Origin: Verrucomicrobiota bacterium
GTDB lineage: Bacteria > Verrucomicrobiota > Verrucomicrobiia > Limisphaerales > Fontisphaeraceae
Direction of reading: 5' to 3'
Assembly (NCBI GenBank): GCA_037139415.1
Contig: JBAXGN010000081.1
Location: 1-32,719 of the forward strand
DNA length: 32,719 bases
Both the position numbers and the translations under genes were made by a program. Shown here piece after piece: positions 1 to 5,708 of the stretch (position 1 is the stretch's first letter; the number at the start of each line of letters is the position of its first letter). A model generated the notes under the pieces. It was not told the DNA's origin. It saw only the letters and a list, made by a program, of their open reading frames with translations, and made no database searches.

Positions 1-132
1 AGATACGCCGATTAGGCGCGCCACGGTTTGGGCGGGGGCGGGGGAAATGGCGGGGGGCGCGCTTGGCGGCGCGTCCAGTTGCTCGGTCGGAATGATACCC
101 GAAACCGCAACCATTTGCCCGTAACGATCCAT
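1..132 (-). CDS. Partial gene, N-terminus of an unrecognised Pro/Ala-rich protein
   Basis: An open frame starts with ATG at 132 on the minus strand and runs off the left edge after 44 codons without a stop. It begins MDRYGQMVAVSG and continues into a Pro/Ala-rich stretch (residues 22-36). The start is supported by an unusually good ribosome binding site for this window: GAAGGA upstream, with AAGGA ending 5 nt before the ATG. There is no signal peptide or membrane segment in the visible part. I do not recognise the family. It could be the start of a longer cytoplasmic protein with a Pro-rich linker, or a short spurious frame. The binding site and lack of stops favour a real gene. Confidence 0.45.
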   Translation of the reverse strand, partial: MDRYGQMVAVSGIIPTEQLDAPPSAPPAISPAPAQTVARLIGVS

Positions 133-242
133 GTCGTTCCTTCTTTAGGTCCTTGCTGTAACGCGCAAAACTTATCAAGTCCTTGGCAGGATTCAACAAG
201 ATAATGCAGAAAAAAATATGAGTTATATTTGGCAATCTGCGC

Positions 243-287
243 CGGGCTGAAAGCCCGTAATGTGACAGCTTGGGGTGAAGCCCCAAG
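243..287. repeat. Two adjacent short hairpins in an intergenic region
   Basis: Bases 133-375 hold no convincing gene. Within them are two close perfect inverted repeats: CGGGCT-GAA-AGCCCG at 243-257 and CTTGGGG-TGAAG-CCCCAAG at 269-287. Neither is followed by a T-tract in either direction, so they do not look like ordinary terminators. Short GC-rich palindromes of this kind are often dispersed REP-like repeats in high-GC environmental genomes. That they are dispersed here is inference, because only one copy lies in the window. Confidence 0.45.
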
Positions 288-375
288 GAAACGAAGAACC
301 ACCTGATTGCCGCCGCCCTGAAAGGGAGGGATGTTCCATTCCATGATTGCCGCCAGGGTAGGCCCGTTCCCCTGT

Positions 376-996
376 TTAATATTTTAATTGCCCAGCAATT
401 CCATCTGGGTCGGTTCCAAAAGCATTCCACAACCTCCAGTCCTTAACACATGGTTCGCTGCTGCCAATTGACAGGACCTGAATGCCAGGCACTGCTGGAG
501 CCGCTTTTCCTTGCCTAACGGATTTACTGAAGTCATCACGTGTCACGAATCCACTTAATCTATACCAAAGCATTACTGCTTCTTTTCCATCTTTTGGAAG
601 TAACTCCATCCGGAATGCACTTTCTCCGGGATACGGGCATATCGGTACAGTTCCAGCCATAGGTGGCAAATCGTATATGTCTGAATCATTGAGCCATTTC
701 GGATGGTCAAACAAGTGCGCCAATTCATCCAATGTCATGCCTGGGTGATAATTCTGTTTTAATAGCTGCATGATGGTGATCCGCCGATTGATCACTGGGA
801 AGCGATCATCGTTAGCGATGATTTGTAAGGCGGGTGAAAGCGCCTTTATATCTTTTGTCTTAAACAGTTTTAAATGGAAAACGTAAGGATCTGTTTGAGG
901 ATTAAGCAGCACAGTCTGCACACGCTGATGAATACACCCGACACTAGCAAGACATATTAAAATTACAATGCTCATCAGGACGCTATGTCGCTTCAT
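376..996 (-). CDS. Putative lipoprotein, 206 aa, unknown function
   Basis: The protein starts MKRHSVLMSIVILICLASVGC: a basic N-terminus, a hydrophobic core and a Cys at 21 in an S-V-G-C context. This is consistent with a signal peptidase II lipobox and membrane anchoring outside the cytoplasm. The rest is soluble with no domain I recognise. Three further Cys and many Pro and Trp residues suggest a small folded extracytoplasmic domain. It is the last gene of a minus-strand run in which each gene is preceded by a copy of the same repeat (copy at 1031-1147). Its base composition is more AT-rich than the downstream glycan-degradation genes, which suggests acquired DNA. The start is chosen because it gives a complete signal sequence. 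Confidence 0.7.
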   Translation of the reverse strand: MKRHSVLMSIVILICLASVGCIHQRVQTVLLNPQTDPYVFHLKLFKTKDIKALSPALQIIANDDRFPVINRRITIMQLLKQNYHPGMTLDELAHLFDHPKWLNDSDIYDLPPMAGTVPICPYPGESAFRMELLPKDGKEAVMLWYRLSGFVTRDDFSKSVRQGKAAPAVPGIQVLSIGSSEPCVKDWRLWNAFGTDPDGIAGQLKY

Positions 997-1030
997 AAAT
1001 TCCTTTCTTCATAGCGGCTAACGGCAGTCG

Positions 1031-1147
1031 TATTCTTGAACGCCTTTCTCATTCCTGGTTTCCGCTGGCCAGTTGGTTTTCATGGTGCCGACCATCCCTA
1101 AAAAGGCCCCTCGGGTCAATGCGAAACAGCCTGTGGTTTGGTTATTG
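1031..1147 (-). repeat. Cassette-spacer repeat, copy A
   Basis: First of four copies of a dispersed repeat. The 60-bp core is at 1067-1126 (GGCCAGTTGG to GCGAAA), and similarity extends on both sides to about 1031 and 1147. The core contains a small perfect hairpin, ATGGT-GCCG-ACCAT, nested between two GGCC boxes. An outer imperfect pair, CTTTCTCATT with AATGCGAAAC, makes the whole an imperfect palindrome. It lies between the stop of the nucleotidyltransferase gene and the start of the lipoprotein gene. GTTAGCC (minus strand) lies between this repeat and the lipoprotein start. Confidence 0.85.
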
Positions 1148-1209
1148 CTTGCCCCTATTTTGCGAGGGGTTCGATGGTGCATAATCGCGCATGGTTCGGA
1201 AGCTGCGGC

Positions 1210-1923
1210 TCATTCCGCCTCATCTCGCTTTTTCTGTTCCAATGCGGCAATGCGGTCAAAGACGGTGGTGGCACAGCGGGTGCAGGCGTCCTTGACCGTC
1301 TGCCAATTTTGCCACTTTTTGGAAAGGTTCTTGTATTCAGTCAACCGTGTCTCTTCCAAATCGTAAGGGAGGGGATTGGCCAGTTGAATCTGTAATTGCT
1401 GCAACGCCGATTCGTCGTTGCGCTGGGGATACAAACGGTCAAAATTCCGCAACGCTTCGGCGATCTTCTCCGCGCCGAGTTGTTCGGCCAGCGCCACAAA
1501 ATCCAGGTAATCGCGCGTTGCATTCCGCTTCAAGATTAGCGCGCCTTTGATGCGCAGGATCTCCTCTTTTGTCGGCAAGGTGATCGTCTGCTCGCCATAA
1601 TTGACGACCGTGGTTTCCAGAGGTTGCTCCCGAATCAACTGGCGAATGCCGGTTTCGATGCCGTCGAGGTTGCCCAGGATTTGAACCGGCCGCTGAATGC
1701 GCGCCGTCTTCCAGCCGGCCACCGACTCCAATTGCGCAAGGATTTCGTCGTAATGCTCCCGCAACCCCGGCAACACATGGTCCGCATCCCGCGAGAACCG
1801 GTGCCGGGCGTGGATGGCCGAGGCGGTCCCGCCCACCAGCACCGCCTCCGGCAACAACTGTTGCAGCCGTGCGGCGGCGGAGAGAACTTGTTCCCAATCA
1901 GGCAGCGAGGTGGGTTGCGGCAT
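1210..1923 (-). CDS. AbiEii-type nucleotidyltransferase (toxin-like), 237 aa
   Basis: The protein carries the start of a minimal nucleotidyltransferase fold: LVGGTASAIHARHRFSRDAD at residues 29-48. The GG-T/S box is followed by an acidic pair (D46, D48) as in the AbiEii/AbiGii toxin family and related DUF1814-type proteins, which transfer NMP or pyrophosphate-linked groups onto RNA or protein targets. The C-terminal third is helical and rich in Glu, Arg and Lys. The start at 1923 is chosen because it overlaps the end of the upstream small gene by 26 bp and places the fold at the usual distance from the N-terminus. Longer in-frame starts exist (to 2058) but would lie inside the partner gene. 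The pair resembles a type IV toxin-antitoxin or abortive-infection module. Toxicity is inferred from family, not shown. Confidence 0.7.
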   Translation of the reverse strand: MPQPTSLPDWEQVLSAAARLQQLLPEAVLVGGTASAIHARHRFSRDADHVLPGLREHYDEILAQLESVAGWKTARIQRPVQILGNLDGIETGIRQLIREQPLETTVVNYGEQTITLPTKEEILRIKGALILKRNATRDYLDFVALAEQLGAEKIAEALRNFDRLYPQRNDESALQQLQIQLANPLPYDLEETRLTEYKNLSKKWQNWQTVKDACTRCATTVFDRIAALEQKKRDEAE

Positions 1924-2122
1924 AGTGCATCCAGAAATGATAGCGTTGCGCGTAGGGATCGCCGATATGCGCGCGGCAAACCTTTTGAATTTTCTCCAAA
2001 ACGGCGGGCTTGGCCAGGATTGCCAGGCGTAACTCCTCCCAATCCTTGCGTTTGCCACGCGCGATTACATCGTCAATGGCCGCAAGGCTCAACTCTTGAT
2101 GGTTAAGATGCCGGTGAACCAT
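1898..2122 (-). CDS. Small partner of the nucleotidyltransferase, possible antitoxin, 74 aa
   Basis: A 74-residue protein, MVHRHLNHQE at the start, with a charged helical body (IARGKRKDWEELRLAILAKP) and an aromatic C-terminus (YAQRYHFWMHYAAT). It overlaps the downstream nucleotidyltransferase gene by 26 bp, so the two are almost certainly co-transcribed and translationally coupled. The genetic layout (small gene first, AbiEii-type gene second) fits a toxin-antitoxin or abortive-infection pair in which this is the antitoxin or regulator. I see no clear helix-turn-helix of the AbiEi type, so the role is inferred from position only. Confidence 0.6.
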   Translation of the reverse strand: MVHRHLNHQELSLAAIDDVIARGKRKDWEELRLAILAKPAVLEKIQKVCRAHIGDPYAQRYHFWMHYAATHLAA

Positions 2123-2309
2123 AAACTGGTCTGTCTAATCATCCGCCACTTTCAAATCCGTAGTATCAATAGCGCTAGTATCCCGCCAAACCATCTGAAA
2201 GTCAAATTAGTCCTCTCGCCTCGTGACCAGCGCAACCAATGAGTGGGGGAAACTAAACGGGCATTTGAGATGGGATGGTAAGGAGCCGGGAATGATCAGC
2301 GTCAGCGTC

Positions 2310-2393
2310 TTAAAGAAGGAACATCACCAGTGCGCCAATTACTGATCCGATTGATGTAAGTGCGAACATCAAGGACAAGCCCCATTGTGCCAT
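2310..2393 (-). CDS. Tiny hydrophobic protein, 27 aa
   Basis: A short frame starts with ATG at 2393, only 3 bp past the end of repeat copy B, and ends with TAA at 2310. It begins MAQWGLSLMFALTSIG and ends VIGALVMFLL, which is almost entirely a single membrane-spanning helix. Its position directly after a repeat copy matches that of the larger genes in this region, where each gene begins shortly after a repeat. No ribosome binding site is obvious. A chance frame of this length is possible, but the strongly hydrophobic composition and the position make a small membrane protein plausible. Confidence 0.35.
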   Translation of the reverse strand: MAQWGLSLMFALTSIGSVIGALVMFLL

Positions 2394-2396
2394 GAA

Positions 2397-2477
2397 GGCC
2401 AGTTGGTTTTCATGGTGCCGACCATCCCTAAAAAGGCCCCTCGGGGCAATGCGAAATGGACCATGGTTTGATTATTG
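2397..2477 (-). repeat. Cassette-spacer repeat, copy B
   Basis: The core at 2397-2456 matches copy A except for one G-for-T change (TCGGGGCAAT) inside the core. Similarity continues to TTATTG at about 2477. The left flank seen in copies A, C and D (AACGCC...TTTCCG) is missing here, so this copy is shortened on the side facing the 27-aa frame. It lies after the stop of the 77-aa gene. Confidence 0.85.
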
Positions 2478-2496
2478 ATTGGCCCATTTCGACTGG

Positions 2497-2730
2497 TTAT
2501 GCATTTGAGTCTACCTTTTCTTTGAACCACCCCACCGCGCGGCTCAGTCCGAAAACGAGCAGGAATACGAAAATGATGAAGCAAGGGGCGACAACCGGCG
2601 GTGACACAGGGAGAAGGCAAAAGAACTTTCCAACATAGACCTGAGAGGTTCCCTCACTCCACTGCACCAAACCGTAGGAGCCACCTCCGATGTCAATACG
2701 CCAGTCTCGAATGGGGCTTATCGTTCCCAT
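2497..2730 (-). CDS. Small single-pass membrane protein, 77 aa
   Basis: The N-terminal half (residues 1-35, MGTISPIRDWRIDIGGGSYG...) is soluble and Gly/Trp-rich. It is followed by a strongly hydrophobic segment at about residues 38-62 (PPVVAPCFIIFVFLLVFGL) and a basic tail. A C-tail-anchored or single-pass topology is expected. The ATG at 2730 lies 3 bp after GTTAGAC on the minus strand, at the edge of repeat copy C. No family is recognised. It sits alone between two repeat copies, like a one-gene cassette. Confidence 0.55.
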   Translation of the reverse strand: MGTISPIRDWRIDIGGGSYGLVQWSEGTSQVYVGKFFCLLPVSPPVVAPCFIIFVFLLVFGLSRAVGWFKEKVDSNA

Positions 2731-2740
2731 ATGTCTAACA

Positions 2741-2858
2741 GTATTCCTGAACGCCCGTTTCGCTCGTGGTTTCCGCTGGCCAGTTGGTTTTCATGGTGCC
2801 GACCATCCCTAAAAAGGCCCCTCGGGTCAATGCGAAACAGTCCGTGGTTGGGTTATTG
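2741..2858 (-). repeat. Cassette-spacer repeat, copy C
   Basis: The core at 2778-2837 is identical to copy A over nearly its full length. The outer arms pair perfectly for 7 bp in this copy (GTTTCGC near 2757-2763 with GCGAAAC at 2832-2838). On the minus strand GTTAGAC lies at the far edge, directly before the start codon of the 77-aa gene, and ACCCAAC lies at the other edge. Both fit the R-box consensus of integron attC sites (GTTRRRY and RYYYAAC). Copies A and D fit that consensus less well. Confidence 0.85.
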
Positions 2859-2931
2859 AATGGTCCCGTTTCTGCTGTATTTGCTGGCGTCGCTTCGATC
2901 CGTAGCAATATAGCCTTTATTGTTCAGCCGG

Positions 2932-3348
2932 TCAGTCATGATTTCCGGGACCCCAAAACACAAAGGCGTAAGCCTCCGCCGAAAAGCGAACGCTAGCGGA
3001 CTGCGCAACACGCTCCACAGCTTCAGCGAAGGTCACATTTTTGAGGTGCAATGTAATCTTCGGACCTGAAAGGGCCTTGGCGGGAACGTCTAAGATGCAG
3101 TTGACTTTTTTGTGGTTGGCGTCGTGCTGCTTGCTGGCTTCCTCCAATTTCAGGGCGGCTTCAGCCAGGGTAGCACCGGCCAGCCGGAATTCTGGCAATT
3201 TGATGCTGCTGGCTTTTTCCAGCAGTGCCGCTCTTGCCTTAAGGGCTGGGTCATTCGTCCCCACCCCTGCGACGATTGAGGACTCGCCGCCCAGGAGCAT
3301 GCCTGTGACCAGCAGGGTCAGCCATAAGAGTGTAACAAGTTGTTTCAT
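2932..3348 (-). CDS. Short secreted STN-domain-like protein, 138 aa
   Basis: The protein has a signal peptide (residues about 1-22, MKQLVTLLWLTLLVTGML) and then one compact domain. The pattern IKLPEFRLAGATLAEAALKL, a helix, a strand containing NCILDVP, and ITLHLKNVTFAEAVERVAQS is that of the secretin/TonB short N-terminal (STN) fold: a strand, a helix, a strand, then a second strand-helix. The same layout occurs in the larger protein at 24370-25317 (IHLDEVSFDKVRLAEVVKLL and LSLFHVLEIMVKVS). STN domains act in the periplasm in outer-membrane transport or signalling. Here it stands alone with no barrel or secretin domain. It lies between repeat copies D and C. The start is set by the signal peptide. 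Confidence 0.65.
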   Translation of the reverse strand: MKQLVTLLWLTLLVTGMLLGGESSIVAGVGTNDPALKARAALLEKASSIKLPEFRLAGATLAEAALKLEEASKQHDANHKKVNCILDVPAKALSGPKITLHLKNVTFAEAVERVAQSASVRFSAEAYAFVFWGPGNHD

Positions 3349-3370
3349 GGTTGCTCGGGCTGTGCTTTAC

Positions 3371-3468
3371 AGTCTTCCTTAACGCCCTTCTCGTTCATGG
3401 TTTCCGGTGGCCAGTTGGTTATCACGGTGCCGACCATCCCTAAAAAGGCCCCTCGGGTCAATTTGAAA
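3371..3468 (-). repeat. Cassette-spacer repeat, copy D
   Basis: The core at 3409-3468 keeps exactly the 60-bp length of the other copies but carries more changes (TTATCACGGTG, AATTTGAAA). The left flank (TTAACGCCCTTCTCGTTCATGG) corresponds to that of A and C. It is the outermost copy. Beyond it the sequence changes to the plus-strand hydrolase stub, so the repeat array ends here. Confidence 0.8.
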
Positions 3469-3532
3469 ATTTGCTGGACGAGTTGGCGCGGGAGCGTCAG
3501 CGTGTTTGGCCATGCAGGTTGAATTGAATCGG

Positions 3533-3706
3533 ATGAACATCGGACGGTTTTTAATGGCGGCCCTGGTTGGCCTCGGTTGGCTGGCGGGGCTTTCGCGCGC
3601 GGCGGAGCGTCCGGGCGCGCGGCCGGCCCCGGATTTGGCCAATGAACCGTACGGGCCTCATGCGCGTCATGTGCTGGATCTCTGGAAGGCCAAGAGTGAG
3701 TATTAA
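3533..3706 (+). pseudogene. Truncated secreted alpha/beta hydrolase, N-terminal stub of 57 aa
   Basis: The frame encodes a good signal peptide ([19 protein letters not shown], cleavage near SRAA) followed by [20 protein letters not shown]. That second motif is the typical mature N-terminus of secreted alpha/beta hydrolases of the PVC group, just before the strand leading to the oxyanion HGGG motif. A TAA stop follows at 3704-3706. Neither the oxyanion motif nor the nucleophile elbow occurs in any frame before the next gene at 3748. The rest of the gene (normally 250 or more residues) has been deleted. An earlier in-frame ATG at 3512 would add 7 residues that do not belong to a signal peptide. 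Confidence 0.65.
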
Positions 3707-3747
3707 ACGCTTTTACTTTTCTGGAGCCAGAGCTAACCTCCCGCCTG

Positions 3748-4542
3748 ATGAACATGCGGCCAAGTCCAATCATAACCAGTTTGGTTTTCGCGGTGAGCCT
3801 GGCGACGGGAGCGTTCGCCGCCGAGCCGGCGCCCAAATTGGTGCCCGGCAACACGCTTACCATCACGTTCCCCGAGATGCCGCCTACGTTCTACGCGCTA
3901 TACGCCAAGAAGGATTTGAAGGCGCAGATGACCGTGCTGCTGCCGCGGAACTACGATCCCGCCAGGAAACACCCGCTCCTGGTTTATCTGAACGGCGGCG
4001 ACGGCGGCACTGGGGATACCCTCGGCGTCGCCCGCGGGATTTCCGGGCAGCAGGATTTCGTCTGTGTCAGCATGCCACTATTCAAGGCGGACAAGCCGTG
4101 GACCCCCGGCTTCGGATACATTATGGTCGAGCCGGACGGCAAATACATGTGGCCTTTCTTCAAGACGATGCTGGACAAGGTGGAAGCGCTTGTTCCGAAC
4201 CTCGACCCGGCGCATCGCGTGCTGGGGGGCTTTTCCAACGGCGCGCACGCCACCGCGGCCTTGATCGATGGGTCGGATGGTGAAGTGAGCCGGCTTTTCT
4301 CGGCGTTCCTGTTCGTGGAGGGCGGCGGCAAGCTGAAGCACTACGACTGGCTGAAAGGCAAGACGGTGATGATGGTTTCCAGCAACGTCAAGTCCAAGCC
4401 GCGGGCGCAGCAGATTTTGGATGCGGCCATCGCCGCCGGCGCCAAGGGGACGTTCCTATGCGAAGACGTTGGCCAACATGACTTCCCGGTCGCGGCCTAC
4501 CAAAAAGTGGGGGCCTGGTTGCACAACCCCGCGATGGAGTAA
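3748..4542 (+). CDS. Secreted alpha/beta hydrolase (esterase/PHB-depolymerase-like), 264 aa
   Basis: A signal peptide (residues about 1-24, ending GAFAAE) leads into an alpha/beta hydrolase domain. Visible elements are MTVLLPRNYDPARKHPLLVYLNGG at 60-85 (oxyanion-side strand), the nucleophile elbow GGFSNGAH around 153-160 with Ser in the G-x-S-x-G context, and a late His in VGQHDFP near 246. This is the usual Ser-Asp-His order of extracellular esterases and feruloyl- or PHB-depolymerase-like enzymes. The substrate is unknown. The locus suggests de-esterification of plant polysaccharide or a related polymer. The next gene starts 11 bp downstream and encodes a similar enzyme, so they form one transcription unit. 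The start is set by the signal peptide. Confidence 0.75.
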   Translation: MNMRPSPIITSLVFAVSLATGAFAAEPAPKLVPGNTLTITFPEMPPTFYALYAKKDLKAQMTVLLPRNYDPARKHPLLVYLNGGDGGTGDTLGVARGISGQQDFVCVSMPLFKADKPWTPGFGYIMVEPDGKYMWPFFKTMLDKVEALVPNLDPAHRVLGGFSNGAHATAALIDGSDGEVSRLFSAFLFVEGGGKLKHYDWLKGKTVMMVSSNVKSKPRAQQILDAAIAAGAKGTFLCEDVGQHDFPVAAYQKVGAWLHNPAME

Positions 4543-4553
4543 CGAATACGCCT

Positions 4554-5441
4554 ATGTTTTCACTCAAAAAGCAGTGTGCCCTGGCCACCTCGGTGCTCAT
4601 CCTGTCCTGCGTGCTCGCAGTTCGAGCGGCCACCCCGCCGGCCACCCAAGCGCAAAAGGGCGGGGGAATTGCGCCGCCTCCCCCAGTTCAGACGGCCACG
4701 ACCCACCCGATGAAGTACTACCTTTCACTGCCCAAAAACTGGTCCGCCAACCGGAAGTGGCCGGTGCTGGTGGCCCCCAGCGCCCATTACGGGGATAAGG
4801 GAGCCACCTTGGCCATGTTTGCGCGGGAACGGGATGCGCGCAAGGCCGAGTTCATCCTTGTGCAGCCTTTTGTAATCAATGCCGACCGGGTGGCCACCAT
4901 GACCGAATATCGCGGCGCGGTCGCCACTGCCATTAGCGCCGCCGATGCGGCCACGGATGGACGAGACGAAGTCGCGCGCGGCAAATTCGATTCGGAGGGC
5001 GTCAGGGCGGTAATCCAGGATGTGCAAAGGCTCTATCATGGGGAGGAGAAGGTTTACATCACGGGTTTTTCGTCCTCGACGCATATTGTCTTCATGTTCG
5101 TCTTTGCCCACCCAGAACTGCTCAAGGGGGCGATGATCAATTCCGGGAGTTATGCGGGGCGCGGCGTGGATGAGGCACACATTCCGTTGCCAAATTCGCC
5201 GGAGCGTGCCCGGCTGGAGATTAAGGTGATCGTTGGCGAAGAAGATCGGGGGTACAAGTTTTACACGGAGAACTGGGCGGAAACCAAAACCAAGCTGCTC
5301 GGCTGCGGGCATCCGGCGGCGAAGCTGCAGTTGGAAATCATCAAGCAAGGCAACCCGGAAAAACTCAACCCGAGTCATGGCTGGTATCCGACGCGGATCA
5401 TGGATTTTATCATCGGCGTTGAGCAGAGCTTACAGAAGTGA
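4554..5441 (+). CDS. Secreted alpha/beta hydrolase, 295 aa
   Basis: After a signal peptide (MFSLKKQCALATSVLILSC..., cleavage near VRAA) and a Pro/Gln-rich linker (residues 27-48) comes an alpha/beta hydrolase fold. It has PMKYYLSLPKNWSANRKWPV, LVAPSAHYG and a nucleophile region VYITGFSSSTH near residues 170-180. The usual G-x-S-x-G is changed to G-F-S-S-S, as happens in some esterase-like subfamilies. A C-terminal SHGWYP supplies a candidate catalytic His. The gene is 11 bp downstream of another secreted hydrolase and the two are probably paralogous and co-expressed. Polysaccharide esterase or peptidase-like activity are both possible. The altered elbow lowers certainty that it is catalytic. 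Confidence 0.7.
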   Translation: MFSLKKQCALATSVLILSCVLAVRAATPPATQAQKGGGIAPPPPVQTATTHPMKYYLSLPKNWSANRKWPVLVAPSAHYGDKGATLAMFARERDARKAEFILVQPFVINADRVATMTEYRGAVATAISAADAATDGRDEVARGKFDSEGVRAVIQDVQRLYHGEEKVYITGFSSSTHIVFMFVFAHPELLKGAMINSGSYAGRGVDEAHIPLPNSPERARLEIKVIVGEEDRGYKFYTENWAETKTKLLGCGHPAAKLQLEIIKQGNPEKLNPSHGWYPTRIMDFIIGVEQSLQK

Positions 5442-5708
5442 AACAGCGTGTGAGCGCCACTATTCGGCTTGAACTGATAGCAGAACAACTTTTTGGGACG
5501 TTTCCTCTTGCTGGGGAGAGGATTTTCATTGTCCGGCTGAGGGAACAGGCATAATCGCTTCACTTTCTTCCGGGTGATTCCGCTGCACTGGGAACACCCG
5601 ATCCACCGCTTCCAGCTTGAACCAAAACGAGCTTAATGCAGCCCTGGGGGGATAGCATGGGCAAAACTCGTGCTCGCCATAAATCCTGGCAGTCATTAGA
5701 GTGTCGGC

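Noticed and set aside
12-344. A 110-codon minus-strand frame
   Set aside because: It crosses the hairpins at 243-287 and the well-supported ribosome binding site of the partial gene at 1-132. The product is Pro-rich nonsense at its end.
1031-3468. The four repeats as a CRISPR array
   Set aside because: Spacing between copies is hundreds of bases with genes in between. There are no uniform spacers and no cas genes.
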